Below, one piece after another: positions 43,198 to 50,733 of a stretch of DNA of 64,000 bases; position 1 is the stretch's first letter; each line of letters begins with the position of its first letter. A model generated the notes under the pieces. It did no database searches. It worked only from the letters and a program-made list of their open reading frames with translations, and was not told the origin of the DNA. The DNA is from Runella defluvii (lineage in GTDB: Bacteria > Bacteroidota > Bacteroidia > Cytophagales > Spirosomataceae). The stretch lies in NCBI RefSeq assembly GCF_014195535.1, contig NZ_JACIBY010000002.1, forward strand, positions 414,206 to 478,205, given 5' to 3'. The translations under genes and the position numbers were made by a program.

Positions 43198-44700
43198 ATG
43201 GCCCAAATCAAAAAACAGACCTTTCAAAGTACCATCTATTCTTACTTAAGCGCAGCAGTTGGCTTGGTAACTCAGGGGTATGTTATCCCTAATTTCTTTG
43301 CAACTGACCAAAATGGGCTCATCAGCCTGTTTTTGTCGTTGATGCTACTGCTGCCCTTATTTGCTAACCTTGGATTCAACGGAGCGGGAACACGCTACTT
43401 CCCCTATTTTCGTGATGCCAAAACCAACGACCATGGCTACGTATTTTTAGCCCTGTTGTTTTCCTTTATTGGTTTTATTATCGTCGTTGTTGCGCTCTGG
43501 TTTTTCAAAGAAGGGCTTATCGAAGAATACCAAAAGAAGTCCATTCTGTTGGTCAAATATTACCCGTATTTGCTACCTATCGTGGCTTTTATGTTGATAT
43601 TCAACGTATTTGATGTTTATTCTCGCCTGCATTACGACTCCGTGACGGGTACGTTTTTAAGCCAATTTGTATTACGTTTCAACAACCTCGTGGTTGCACT
43701 TCTGTACGCCTTTCGCTGGATAAACTTCGACCAGTTTATGATGATTTGGTGCGCGGGAATTTCGTTACCAATGGTACTTATTGTGCTCAAAACCATTCGA
43801 GAAGGGCGATTTTCGTTACGCCCTGATTTTGGTTTTTTAAAACAATCCCACTTATTGGTTCCCATTCTTAAATTTTGCGCGCTCTCCATTATCGCCTCAC
43901 TTTCTTCGCAAATTGTCCTCTACATCGACAAAATCATGATTACCGATATGATTGACTTGAATGCAGTGGGAGTTTATAGCACAGCGTCGTTTTTTGGAAC
44001 AGTCATAGCCATGCCAATGATTGCGATGCAGCTTATTGCGGGCACGATAGTAGCAGAAGCGTGGAAAAATAACGACCACGAAAATATTGCCAAAATTTAC
44101 CAAAAGAGCTGTTTGGTTCAACTTTTCGTAGGGTTATGGGTATTTCTCGGAATCTGCGTCAACCTCGACAACATTTTCGAGTTTCTACCACCCGCCTACG
44201 AAGCAGGCCGCTGGGTGATTGTGTGGATTGGTCTTTCAAAAGTGTTGGACATGGCAACTGGTATCAACGGTACGATTCTTAATACCTCAAAGTATTACTA
44301 CCTCGATACGATTTTCTTTATCGTCCTTATTTTTTGTACCGTATTATTAAACCACCAATTGATTCCTACGTTCGGGATTGAAGGGGCTGCGATTGGAGCG
44401 GTTGTTTCAGTATTCATCTACAACCTTTGCCGTTATGGGCTCCTTTGGTACTTGTTTGGTTTTCAACCTTTTAATTCCAAAAACGCCATTGTTATTGGGA
44501 TGGGAATTGCTTCTTTTGGGCTAGTAAGTTTACTACCAAGTTTAACAGGCAGCCCGATTGCCATACTTGGAGACATGGCTTACCGTTCCGTTACCATTAC
44601 GTTGCTGTTTGTCGGTGGTTTTTATGTAAGTGGCTACTCCCCAGAGTTTAACCAACAGTGCAAAACTATCTATCAAAAAATCTGGGGAATAATAAAATAA
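43198..44700 (+). CDS. Wzx-like polysaccharide flippase (MATE/PST superfamily)
   Basis: A 500-residue membrane protein with about fourteen helices, of the polysaccharide transporter superfamily that flips undecaprenyl-linked glycans. The N-terminus IKKQTFQSTIYSYLSAAVGL and the central FCALSIIASLSSQIVLYIDKIMI (residues ~225-245; part shown: SQIVLYIDKIM) fit this family. I start it at ATG 43198, three bases after pseI; ATG 43171 overlaps pseI by 25 bases and is also possible. No Wzy polymerase is in the locus, so short units may be flipped and attached. A terminator follows directly. Confidence 0.88.
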   Translation: MAQIKKQTFQSTIYSYLSAAVGLVTQGYVIPNFFATDQNGLISLFLSLMLLLPLFANLGFNGAGTRYFPYFRDAKTNDHGYVFLALLFSFIGFIIVVVALWFFKEGLIEEYQKKSILLVKYYPYLLPIVAFMLIFNVFDVYSRLHYDSVTGTFLSQFVLRFNNLVVALLYAFRWINFDQFMMIWCAGISLPMVLIVLKTIREGRFSLRPDFGFLKQSHLLVPILKFCALSIIASLSSQIVLYIDKIMITDMIDLNAVGVYSTASFFGTVIAMPMIAMQLIAGTIVAEAWKNNDHENIAKIYQKSCLVQLFVGLWVFLGICVNLDNIFEFLPPAYEAGRWVIVWIGLSKVLDMATGINGTILNTSKYYYLDTIFFIVLIFCTVLLNHQLIPTFGIEGAAIGAVVSVFIYNLCRYGLLWYLFGFQPFNSKNAIVIGMGIASFGLVSLLPSLTGSPIAILGDMAYRSVTITLLFVGGFYVSGYSPEFNQQCKTIYQKIWGIIK

Positions 44701-44735
44701 GACTTTCCAGGTTTAAATTAAAAACTTGGAAAGTC
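44701..44735. terminator. Bidirectional terminator after the flippase gene
   Basis: GACTTTCCAGGTTT (44701-44714) pairs with AAACTTGGAAAGTC (44722-44735), one G-U pair, loop of seven. It separates the convergent flippase and methyltransferase genes and ends the pseudaminic acid operon. Confidence 0.75.
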
Positions 44736-44749
44736 TATTTGGCACTACC

Positions 44750-45472
44750 TTATGGTTTTCTTAACCAATAATTGAGACAAGTTTGTCCGTGGCCGTAGGT
44801 TGACACTTTCATTACCTCCGCTGCTTTTCCTTCAAAACCTTTGTTAAATTTTTCAATTTTAAAGCCAGCCTTTTCAAAAATCGGCGGACAAATAGTTTCA
44901 GTTAAAATCAACGGGTGCATTTTGTTGGTCACGTAATGCTCATCAAACGACAAAAATGCCCTTGCACCAGGTTTTAGATAGGTATATAAATTGGCGATGA
45001 TTTCGTCAAAATTATAACAATGGTCGAGAACGTTGATACTAAAGATAAAGTCAACTTGCCCGACCAATTCTGGAATGGATTGCTCGGCGGGCGTTGAAAA
45101 CACTTTCCACGCATCACGTAAATCCGTCCACGGAATTTCGCGCAATACGTCGTCGGCCATTGGTTCCAAGGCCACCAATTTGGCATTTTTAAAGTATTTA
45201 CCACGCAACATACTCCCTGCTCCCACATCCAAAACTACCTTGCCCGCAAATTCATCCGCTTCAAAACCCCATGCTTTAAACAAGACGCTTGTTTGTTGTA
45301 AGAAGCCTTCCGTTTGGCGCCATGTGTCGTTTTTGTGAAAAGCGAACTCTCCTTTTTGGGCCTCTGCTTTCCATTTACTAGGATCGGCCGCCGTTTTAGA
45401 TTGACGTGTTGTTCGAAAAAAGACCTCAATGAGTGGTTCTAATTGGCGATATATCTTCCCGATAAGCGACAT
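44750..45472 (-). CDS. Class I SAM-dependent methyltransferase
   Basis: A 240-residue methyltransferase with the SAM-binding loop VVLDVGAGSMLRGKYF (about residues 80-95), the acidic strand-2 end LVALEPMAD, and FIFSINVLDHCYNFDEII after strand 4. It is transcribed towards the pse operon, divergent from the sialyltransferase-like gene, and is likely part of the same glycan locus. The acceptor is unknown. A TATCTTTG box at 45507-45514 lies 35 bases before the ATG. Confidence 0.82.
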   Translation of the reverse strand: MSLIGKIYRQLEPLIEVFFRTTRQSKTAADPSKWKAEAQKGEFAFHKNDTWRQTEGFLQQTSVLFKAWGFEADEFAGKVVLDVGAGSMLRGKYFKNAKLVALEPMADDVLREIPWTDLRDAWKVFSTPAEQSIPELVGQVDFIFSINVLDHCYNFDEIIANLYTYLKPGARAFLSFDEHYVTNKMHPLILTETICPPIFEKAGFKIEKFNKGFEGKAAEVMKVSTYGHGQTCLNYWLRKP

Positions 45473-45506
45473 AATGTTTCTTTAAGTGAATGGTTGAAAG
45501 AAAGTA

Positions 45507-45514
45507 CAAAGATA
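45507..45514 (-). promoter_or_regulatory. -7 promoter box of the minus-strand methyltransferase
   Basis: TATCTTTG on the minus strand; only this element is clear. It is back to back with the plus-strand promoter at 45533-45564. Confidence 0.5.
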
Positions 45515-45532
45515 AAGCAAATAGCAGTCCTT

Positions 45533-45564
45533 TTTGGCCTAGGCTACATTTATTCCTACCTTTG
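45533..45564 (+). promoter_or_regulatory. Promoter of the sialyltransferase-like / GT2 / esterase unit
   Basis: TTTG (45533-45536), 20 bases, TACCTTTG (45557-45564): a full match to the Bacteroidota consensus, 44 bases before ATG 45609. This unit is therefore likely expressed independently of the pse synthesis operon. Confidence 0.8.
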
Positions 45565-45608
45565 ACAATTAGTGAATCCCTATTTTGTGACTAAGCGGCC
45601 TCATTTTC

Positions 45609-46643
45609 ATGACTCGACATTTATTCAACGTCCACAGTCCAATCACGTACTTTATGGCACTGGAAGTGATTCGCCTCGAAAAGATTCCCGTCGAAGCAGT
45701 TACACTTCTCATTAGCCGTAATTTCTTGCCTCCAGACGGCACCTACCATGCGATACCACTGCCTTTTTCTCATTATCCGATAGATTCGTTTGCTGTTCAA
45801 ATCGCTTTTTGGAAATCTTGGAACAAGGTGAGAGCATTTGACCAGTGGCTTGAACAAATAACGCACCAACAGCCCTTTTTCCTCTACGCTGCCCATGCTT
45901 ACAGCAGTATTTTTCACCTCATGGTGACGCATCCGATGTGTCAGGGCTATTATTATATTGAAGAAGGGCTAGTGGCTTATCGACCTCCCGCCGATTGGGA
46001 CATTAAAAAGCCCTTTAATCCGCTTCGTTCGGTACTTTATTATCTAAATTTTGGTCAAAGAAATCGTTCAAATCGTAGTTTTTTTACGACACAATTGGGA
46101 CGTTATTTGGGTGCATTTGGGGTATCACAACACTCTTTTCCTACGCTTACCAATCTCCAAATAGTTGGTTTACCTTTTCCTAAGATTGAATCTGAGGAAA
46201 AGTACCAGTGCGTTATTGTTCATGACAATATCTATGACCACCATGGTTTGACGCCAACTACCTACCTTCGATGGATTGACGTGATTGTAACCGATGCCTT
46301 CAAACGTGGTTTTACCAGTATTCATCAAAAATTTCACCCCGCTCAAGGGCAAGCTTCATTGCAAGCCATTGAAGCGTTTATGCAGCAAAAAGTCGCTGGG
46401 AAGGCCAGCCTCCACACGCTAGGCGCCTCTGACTCTATCGAACAAATTTCCCTCAGTCAGCGCCCTGTTATTTATGTTTGTATAAGTAGCGTTGGGCTTT
46501 ATGCTCATTTGGCTGGTTCGGAGGTGGTGAGTATCTACAAAATCTGTTGCCAAGACCAGCCCGTTTTTCAAGATTTTGGGCATTTGTTGCCGAGTTTTTA
46601 CCTCCAAAATGTCACTTATTTGTCGTATCCATCTCAAAATTAA
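45609..46643 (+). CDS. Putative nonulosonic acid (pseudaminic acid) transferase, sialyltransferase-like
   Basis: A 344-residue protein without signal peptide. I did not recognise it by overall sequence, but three short motifs of bacterial sialyltransferases (families GT38/GT52/GT97) occur in the right order and spacing: D/E-D/E-G as YYIEEGL (Glu118-Glu119-Gly120), His-Pro as KFHPAQ (243-244), and the Ser pair as CISSVGLYA (293-294). In those enzymes the first acts in catalysis and the others bind the CMP donor. As the locus makes CMP-pseudaminic acid, this is the best candidate for the transferase that uses it. Weakness: the motifs are short. A strong promoter is just upstream, and a GT2 gene starts six bases after its stop. 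Confidence 0.65.
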   Translation: MTRHLFNVHSPITYFMALEVIRLEKIPVEAVTLLISRNFLPPDGTYHAIPLPFSHYPIDSFAVQIAFWKSWNKVRAFDQWLEQITHQQPFFLYAAHAYSSIFHLMVTHPMCQGYYYIEEGLVAYRPPADWDIKKPFNPLRSVLYYLNFGQRNRSNRSFFTTQLGRYLGAFGVSQHSFPTLTNLQIVGLPFPKIESEEKYQCVIVHDNIYDHHGLTPTTYLRWIDVIVTDAFKRGFTSIHQKFHPAQGQASLQAIEAFMQQKVAGKASLHTLGASDSIEQISLSQRPVIYVCISSVGLYAHLAGSEVVSIYKICCQDQPVFQDFGHLLPSFYLQNVTYLSYPSQN

Positions 46644-46649
46644 TGCCCA

Positions 46650-47645
46650 ATGAATCAACCATTGGTTTCAGTCATTGTCCCTTGTTATAACTACGGTCGG
46701 TTTATTGCCGAAACATTAGAAAGTCTTCAAAATCAAACACTTCAAAACTGGGAGTGCGTGGTTGTGGATGACGGCTCTACCGACGATAGTGCTGAGGTTG
46801 TACAAAAATTTGTAGAAAGTGACCCCCGTATTCGTTACGTTTATCAGCAAAATCAGGGACTTCCTGCCGCTCGCAATACAGGGATTCGGGCCACAACGGG
46901 GAAATACATTCAGTTTTTGGATTCCGATGATTTATTACAACCCGACAAGCTCCAACACCATACGGCGTATTTGGAAACACATGCCGAGGTTGAGCTTGTT
47001 TATGGCGGGTTACGCTATTTTTATGACGGCACCTCTGAACTTATTTTTTCTCCCCAACATAAAAACACCCCTTGGACCCTCGATAAGTCGGGCGAAGGAA
47101 TAGCTCTTTTGCCATTTTTAGTGATTTCCTGCGTCATTATGCCTCCCATGCCCGTGATGCGGCGAACGACGATAGAAAAAGTAACGGGGCTTTTTACGGA
47201 AGATTTACCTTCTTGTGAAGACTGGGAGTTTTGGATTCGGTGTTGTTATAAAAACGTCCAATTTAAGTACCTAGACTTACCTAATACCTTGCCGCTCATG
47301 CGCTTACATCATACCAGCATGACTCGTAATCGCATCGTTATGGTCAATAGTTTTATTGAAGTTCGGCAACGGTTACGCCCCATTTTACCCACCCCTCAGC
47401 TAGTCAAGCTCAACGAAACGTTATTAAATAATGATTTTGTTGAAAAATGTATCTTAACCCTCGAACGTGAAGGGCGTAAGGCTGCGATACGCGAAGCATT
47501 TTACTTGTCTATTGAACGAAAAAGTAGTATTTTACTCGGGTGGAGTATTTTACTTTTTGCCTTACCGCCAACGTGGGCAGTAAAGCTTCTTCAACTCCAG
47601 CGTTCATTTCACAAACGTTTTTATCACTGGGTATTTAAAAAGTAA
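46650..47645 (+). CDS. Family 2 glycosyltransferase
   Basis: A 331-residue GT-A fold glycosyltransferase. The N-terminal domain has SVIVPCYNYGRFIAETLES, VVVDDGSTDDS, NQGLPAARNTGI and FLDSDD (the DxD metal site, about residues 88-93), all GT2 hallmarks. The C-terminal part is helical with a hydrophobic stretch (about 300-315) that may touch the membrane. It probably adds an ordinary sugar to the glycan to which the neighbouring sialyltransferase-like enzyme adds pseudaminic acid. Sugar and linkage cannot be predicted. Confidence 0.92.
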   Translation: MNQPLVSVIVPCYNYGRFIAETLESLQNQTLQNWECVVVDDGSTDDSAEVVQKFVESDPRIRYVYQQNQGLPAARNTGIRATTGKYIQFLDSDDLLQPDKLQHHTAYLETHAEVELVYGGLRYFYDGTSELIFSPQHKNTPWTLDKSGEGIALLPFLVISCVIMPPMPVMRRTTIEKVTGLFTEDLPSCEDWEFWIRCCYKNVQFKYLDLPNTLPLMRLHHTSMTRNRIVMVNSFIEVRQRLRPILPTPQLVKLNETLLNNDFVEKCILTLEREGRKAAIREAFYLSIERKSSILLGWSILLFALPPTWAVKLLQLQRSFHKRFYHWVFKK

Positions 47646-47649
47646 ACTT

Positions 47650-49359
47650 ATGAGAACCGTACCTTTATTTCTACTACTTTTCTGTGCCTACGTTACCGTA
47701 GCTCAAACGCAATTTTCGGTCAGTTTTCCCAAATCAAAAGGAAATACTTTCGACGGGCGCTTGATGCTTTTTTTGGCCAAAGACAACAAATCTGAGCCGC
47801 GCTTCCAAGTAAGCGATGAAGCCAACTCCCAACAGCTTTTTGGACAAAACGTGGATGCTTGGCAAGCCGACAAACCTACTTTGGTAAGCGCCAGCGCTTA
47901 TGGATATCCTGTCAAAGCCCTCAAAGATTTTCCTGCGGGGGAATATTGGGTGCAAGCCCTTTTGCACAAATACGAAACGTTTAAGCTAAAAACGGGACAT
48001 ACCGTAAAACTACCGATGGACCGAGGTGAAGGCCAAAACTACCGCACAGCTCCTGGTAATTTGTTTTCAAAACCCTTCAAAATCAAGTACGACCCCAAGG
48101 CCAAGCAGGTAGTAAAAATTGTACTTGATCAAGAAAACCCGCTTTTGCCCGAGCCCAAAGACACGAAGTACATCAAACACATCAAGATTCAGAGCAAACT
48201 CTTGACTGAATTTTGGGGGCGGCCTATGTATTTGGGAGCTCACGTACTGTTGCCGCATGGCTTTGATGAACACCCAGAAGCAAAATACCCCATTTGTATC
48301 AACCACGGCCACTTCCCCGCCGACTTTGATGGCTTCAAAGAAACACCTCCTCCCGCCGACATGGACACGACCGATTACATCGCTCGTTTTGGGATTTATG
48401 GGTATAAAAAATTCGTTTGGCAAGAAGCCTACAATTTTTACAAACAATGGACGAGCAAGGATTTTCCTCGAATGCTCATCGTCGAAATCCAACACGCTAC
48501 GCCTTACTATGACGATTCGTACGCCGTCAACTCGGCCAATATGGGGCCGTACGGCGACGCCATCATGTACGAGTTGATTCCCCAAATTGAGAAACAATTC
48601 AGAGGCATTGGGCAAGGTTGGGCGCGTTTTCTCTACGGCGGCAGCACGGGAGGCTGGGAGGCTCTTGCGGCCCAAGTGTTTTATCCCGATGAGTTTAACG
48701 GCTGTTTTGCGGCTTGTCCTGACCCCATTACGTTTGAAGCTTACACGGTTGTTAATATTTACAAAGACGAAAACGCGTACTTTTTGCCTAGCGACTTCAA
48801 GAAAACTGCACGCCCAGGGATGCGCAATTATCTAGGTCAGGTAAAGTGCACCATTGAAGAAATCAACCAACGCGAACTGGCCATTGGTGACAACTCACGT
48901 TCGGGCGACCAATGGGACATTTGGCAAGCAACCTACTCACCAATGGGGGAAAATGGGTATCCTAAGCCCATTTGGGACAAAGAAACGGGTAAAATCGACC
49001 ATAGTGTAGCAAAATACTGGTCAGAAAACTACGATTTGATGCACATCCTCAAACGCCAATGGGCCACTGTTGGGAAAAAACTGCAAGGAAAAATCCACAT
49101 CTACTGCGGCGATATGGACAATTATTACCTCAACAATGCGGTCTATTTGATGGAAGATTTCTTAAAAACAACCAAGAACCCGCACTACGACGGTGAAGTA
49201 AAATACGGCGACCGTTTTGAACACTGCTGGAACGGCGACCCCAACGTACCGAACTACGTGTCGCGGCTTCGTTATAATACCATGTACATTCCCAAAATTC
49301 TGAAGCGTATCGAAGCTGGTGCCCCCGCAGGAGCCGATTTAAAGAGTTGGCGGTATTGA
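47650..49359 (+). CDS. Secreted alpha/beta-hydrolase esterase-like protein
   Basis: A 569-residue exported protein (signal peptide ending VTVAQ, residue 19). An N-terminal beta domain (about 20-160) precedes an alpha/beta-hydrolase domain with the nucleophile elbow YGGSTGGWEA (Ser332), oxyanion-type segment PICINHGH and a probable catalytic His near EHCWNGD at about residue 535. It resembles putative esterases (esterase D-like) of Bacteroidota. It starts four bases after the GT2 gene; deacetylation or deacylation of a surface glycan is possible but unproved. No T9SS sorting domain is seen at the C-terminus. Confidence 0.8.
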   Translation: MRTVPLFLLLFCAYVTVAQTQFSVSFPKSKGNTFDGRLMLFLAKDNKSEPRFQVSDEANSQQLFGQNVDAWQADKPTLVSASAYGYPVKALKDFPAGEYWVQALLHKYETFKLKTGHTVKLPMDRGEGQNYRTAPGNLFSKPFKIKYDPKAKQVVKIVLDQENPLLPEPKDTKYIKHIKIQSKLLTEFWGRPMYLGAHVLLPHGFDEHPEAKYPICINHGHFPADFDGFKETPPPADMDTTDYIARFGIYGYKKFVWQEAYNFYKQWTSKDFPRMLIVEIQHATPYYDDSYAVNSANMGPYGDAIMYELIPQIEKQFRGIGQGWARFLYGGSTGGWEALAAQVFYPDEFNGCFAACPDPITFEAYTVVNIYKDENAYFLPSDFKKTARPGMRNYLGQVKCTIEEINQRELAIGDNSRSGDQWDIWQATYSPMGENGYPKPIWDKETGKIDHSVAKYWSENYDLMHILKRQWATVGKKLQGKIHIYCGDMDNYYLNNAVYLMEDFLKTTKNPHYDGEVKYGDRFEHCWNGDPNVPNYVSRLRYNTMYIPKILKRIEAGAPAGADLKSWRY

Positions 49360-49409
49360 TCTAATTAAAAATCTATAAACTACCAAATCTCTAACAGTTC
49401 CTAAATCGT

Positions 49410-49913
49410 ATGAAACTACTTTGGGGAGGATTAGTAGGATTATTGATGGTAGCTGGCTGTCAGCGAGCCAGCAAAGTACCCAAACAAAACCCGTACTTTT
49501 CATTGACTGATACCACGGAAATACGAGTACCGAACGGTGTTTGGGAAGAAGTTCTGGACGACGGCGTTTATACTGTCACACGGGAGGGTTCAACCGAAGC
49601 TCCTTTTACCAACGAATACCATGATTTTAAAGGCGAAGGTAACTATCACTGCGCCGCCTGTGGAAATTTGCTGTTTCACTCAGCCCAAAAATACGACAGT
49701 GGCACAGGTTGGCCCAGTTTTTGGCAACCCGCTACTCCCCATTGTCTGTTGTTTCGCAAGGACTATTCAGAACGCGAAGAACGCATTGAAGTACGCTGTA
49801 GGCGGTGTAATGGGCACTTAGGCCACCTTTTTTACGACGGCCCCGCTCCTACTCGTCAACGGTATTGTATGAACTCGTTAGCTTTGAAGTTTGTAGCAAA
49901 TACAACGAAGTGA
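49410..49913 (+). CDS. msrB: Peptide-methionine (R)-S-oxide reductase, lipoprotein
   Basis: MsrB repairs oxidised methionine (R-sulfoxide). The 167-residue precursor has a lipoprotein signal peptide with lipobox VAGC (Cys17), so it acts outside the cytoplasm. The zinc site is present (CAAC at 81-84, CRRC at 130-133), then NGHLGHLF, and the catalytic Cys153 in RYCMNSLAL. GTGWPSFW is the family's substrate-binding segment. It starts 50 bases after the esterase gene. Periplasmic MsrB needs a reductant from the membrane; none is encoded here. Confidence 0.94.
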   Translation: MKLLWGGLVGLLMVAGCQRASKVPKQNPYFSLTDTTEIRVPNGVWEEVLDDGVYTVTREGSTEAPFTNEYHDFKGEGNYHCAACGNLLFHSAQKYDSGTGWPSFWQPATPHCLLFRKDYSEREERIEVRCRRCNGHLGHLFYDGPAPTRQRYCMNSLALKFVANTTK

Positions 49914-49917
49914 GGGG

Positions 49918-50358
49918 TTATATCTTTCCCCTATTATTTTTTTCATCTAAGAACTCTGAAAGAAGAACAACATTTACAAAGCCTCTTTGGCGTAACCCCA
50001 AAGCAAGTTCTGTGTCTTTTGTAAGTAGAGGATATCCAAATTCTAGTGAAAGAGCTACATAAACTGTATTTTTTTCATCAATCTCTTTACAAAGCATAAA
50101 TGCCCGATAGTAATTTTGAGTTGAGATTAAAAAATTAGGAACAACTATCAACTTTTCAAATAAGTGCAGGGTATAATCGCGAAGTTGTTGGCCTGCCATT
50201 GCTGATTTTCCTGTAATTAATTCTTGGTAAATTTGAATCTCAGTTAGGGCAAAATCAGGCAAATAAAATTTGTTTTCAGCTATAATATGCAAGTATTGAT
50301 CACGTCCACTGATGAGACAACTGAAAATAACATTAGCATCTGTAATAAACTGATTCAA
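49918..50358 (-). CDS. PIN domain ribonuclease, probable toxin
   Basis: A 146-residue PIN-fold protein. Acidic residues that would hold Mg are Asp7 (ITDANVIF), Glu40 (LTEIQIY), Asp94 and Asp115 (LLTKDTEL). PIN toxins of VapBC systems cut tRNA or rRNA. The start codon is TTG, overlapping the stop of the upstream antitoxin-like gene (TTGA); a stop codon lies just upstream in this frame and no Met precedes residue 53, so the TTG start is well supported. The gene is convergent with msrB with only four bases between stops. Confidence 0.82.
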   Translation of the reverse strand: MNQFITDANVIFSCLISGRDQYLHIIAENKFYLPDFALTEIQIYQELITGKSAMAGQQLRDYTLHLFEKLIVVPNFLISTQNYYRAFMLCKEIDEKNTVYVALSLEFGYPLLTKDTELALGLRQRGFVNVVLLSEFLDEKNNRGKI

Positions 50359-50588
50359 GGTTGAAAAAGATTAGCGTTTTCAACCTTGAATTTTCCCCAA
50401 GCCTCCTGTCTCGCTTTTTCAACAACTGTATCAGCATCAATACCTATTTCTTGCAAATGTTGTTGATGTGCTTCCGCCAAAAGGCGCATTTCTTCCCATT
50501 CCATTTCACGTTGCACGCGTTCCTGTAGTGCTTTTACACCATACCGAGTTACTAGTGCTTCACTTACTTTAATCTGAATAGTAGTCAT
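50355..50588 (-). CDS. Antitoxin-like partner of the PIN protein
   Basis: A 77-residue, mostly helical, charged protein (VQREMEWEEMRLLAEAHQQH; 'ADTVVEKARQEAW') with an N-terminal beta-strand segment TTIQIKVSEALV. Its size, charge and four-base overlap with the following PIN gene indicate the antitoxin of a type II pair. It does not show a recognisable AbrB, RHH or Phd/YefM DNA-binding sequence, though the N-terminal strand could form a ribbon-helix-helix. Family not assigned. Confidence 0.7.
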   Translation of the reverse strand: MTTIQIKVSEALVTRYGVKALQERVQREMEWEEMRLLAEAHQQHLQEIGIDADTVVEKARQEAWGKFKVENANLFQP

Positions 50589-50671
50589 AGTATTGCTATA
50601 ATTCTGTTATCGAAAATAGGTTTATTTGTGGAAATATCAAAAATTTCTCAAATTTTCATGTACTATCCACA

Positions 50672-50702
50672 AAAAAAGCCGCTCCATTGGAACGGCTTTT
50701 TT
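50672..50702 (-). terminator. Terminator of the second RND operon
   Basis: AAAAAAGCCGCTCC (50672-50685) pairs with GGAACGGCTTTTTT (50689-50702), one G-U type mismatch, loop ATT. On the minus strand it is 31 bases after the RND stop codon and is followed by a T-run. Confidence 0.85.
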
Positions 50703-50733
50703 CTTAACAAGCTTCTCTAAACCTTCAAAATAA

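Noticed and set aside
45609-46643. The unknown gene as a displaced PseG hydrolase
   Set aside because: PseG has a GT-B fold with glycine-rich N-terminal motifs such as 'GHvmR' that are not present; the E-E-G, H-P and S-S motifs favour a sialyltransferase type.
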